Notes under the pieces: generated by a model
Seen by the model: the letters and a program-made list of their open reading frames with translations, nothing else
Database searches by the model: none
What the model was told of the DNA's origin: nothing
Assembly (NCBI GenBank): GCA_964639225.1
Contig: CAZXCK010000067.1
Location: 1 to 23,275 of the forward strand
Length of the DNA stretch: 23,275 nt
Source: CAZXCK01 sp964639225
GTDB lineage: Bacteria; Chloroflexota; Anaerolineae; Aggregatilineales; Phototrophicaceae
Direction of reading: 5' to 3'
Program-made: the position numbers and the translations under genes
Part shown: one piece after another, positions 23,271 to 23,275 of the stretch
Layout: every line of letters starts with the position of its first letter
How positions within the stretch are numbered: position 1 is the stretch's first letter

Positions 23271-23275
23271 GGGGA

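Noticed and set aside
1..23275. tRNA, rRNA, insertion sequences or phage genes
   Set aside because: No tRNA cloverleaf, rRNA segment, transposase or integrase was recognised in any frame.

Overview
The window looks like a chromosomal fragment of a Chloroflexota bacterium, most likely Anaerolineae-like. This is inferred from style: high GC, secreted and membrane-anchored proteins with Pro/Thr 'PTPTP' linkers, SH3b-type and FAS1 envelope proteins, a RNase J, a lone LutA-like protein and an Icd of the E. coli type. No rRNA or tRNA gene was found to confirm it. Several genes (for example those ending at 3605, 5489, 6961 and 16034) stop at TGA, so the standard bacterial code applies.

Layout. 1-1622: 3' part of a secreted beta-propeller (PD40/TolB-like) protein whose Pro/Thr tail contains a 21-bp tandem repeat and a 100-N assembly gap. 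1594-4643: a small membrane protein, an MFS transporter and a secreted triple-SH3b protein. 4812-6961: a translationally coupled OmpR-type response regulator and HAMP histidine kinase. 6948-8318 (minus): a two-gene operon of a CDP-alcohol phosphatidyltransferase followed by a TVP38/DedA-like membrane protein. 8480-9634 (minus): a membrane-anchored protein with two similar domains. 9878-10867: a lower-GC single gene behind a near-consensus promoter, with a probable caspase-like (clan CD) fold. 10964-11751 (minus): a heavy-metal-associated (HMA) protein and a redoxin lipoprotein. 11879-13669 (minus): a secreted multidomain protein ending in a GerMN-like domain. 13859-16034: a small STAS-like protein, a LutA-like CCG protein and an alpha/beta hydrolase. 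16192-17232: a secreted two-domain fasciclin protein. 17318-19255 (minus): RNase J with a long structured leader. 19340-21145 (minus): a large GCS2-like carboxylate-amine ligase. 21352-23270: NADP-isocitrate dehydrogenase and beta-carbonic anhydrase.

The most notable observation is at 10964-11539. An apparently broken redoxin gene is best read as one selenoprotein gene. Its single in-frame TGA (11318-11320, minus) falls exactly on the first Cys of a CPPC active site, giving U-P-P-C, and a bacterial SECIS-like hairpin lies 21 nt downstream. Ordinary gene finding splits it into two fragments. It is 2 nt downstream of a CxxC HMA protein, so the pair probably forms an envelope metal/thiol redox unit. 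Second is the solitary caspase-like protein at 9878. Third is the roughly 280-nt hairpin-rich leader of RNase J.
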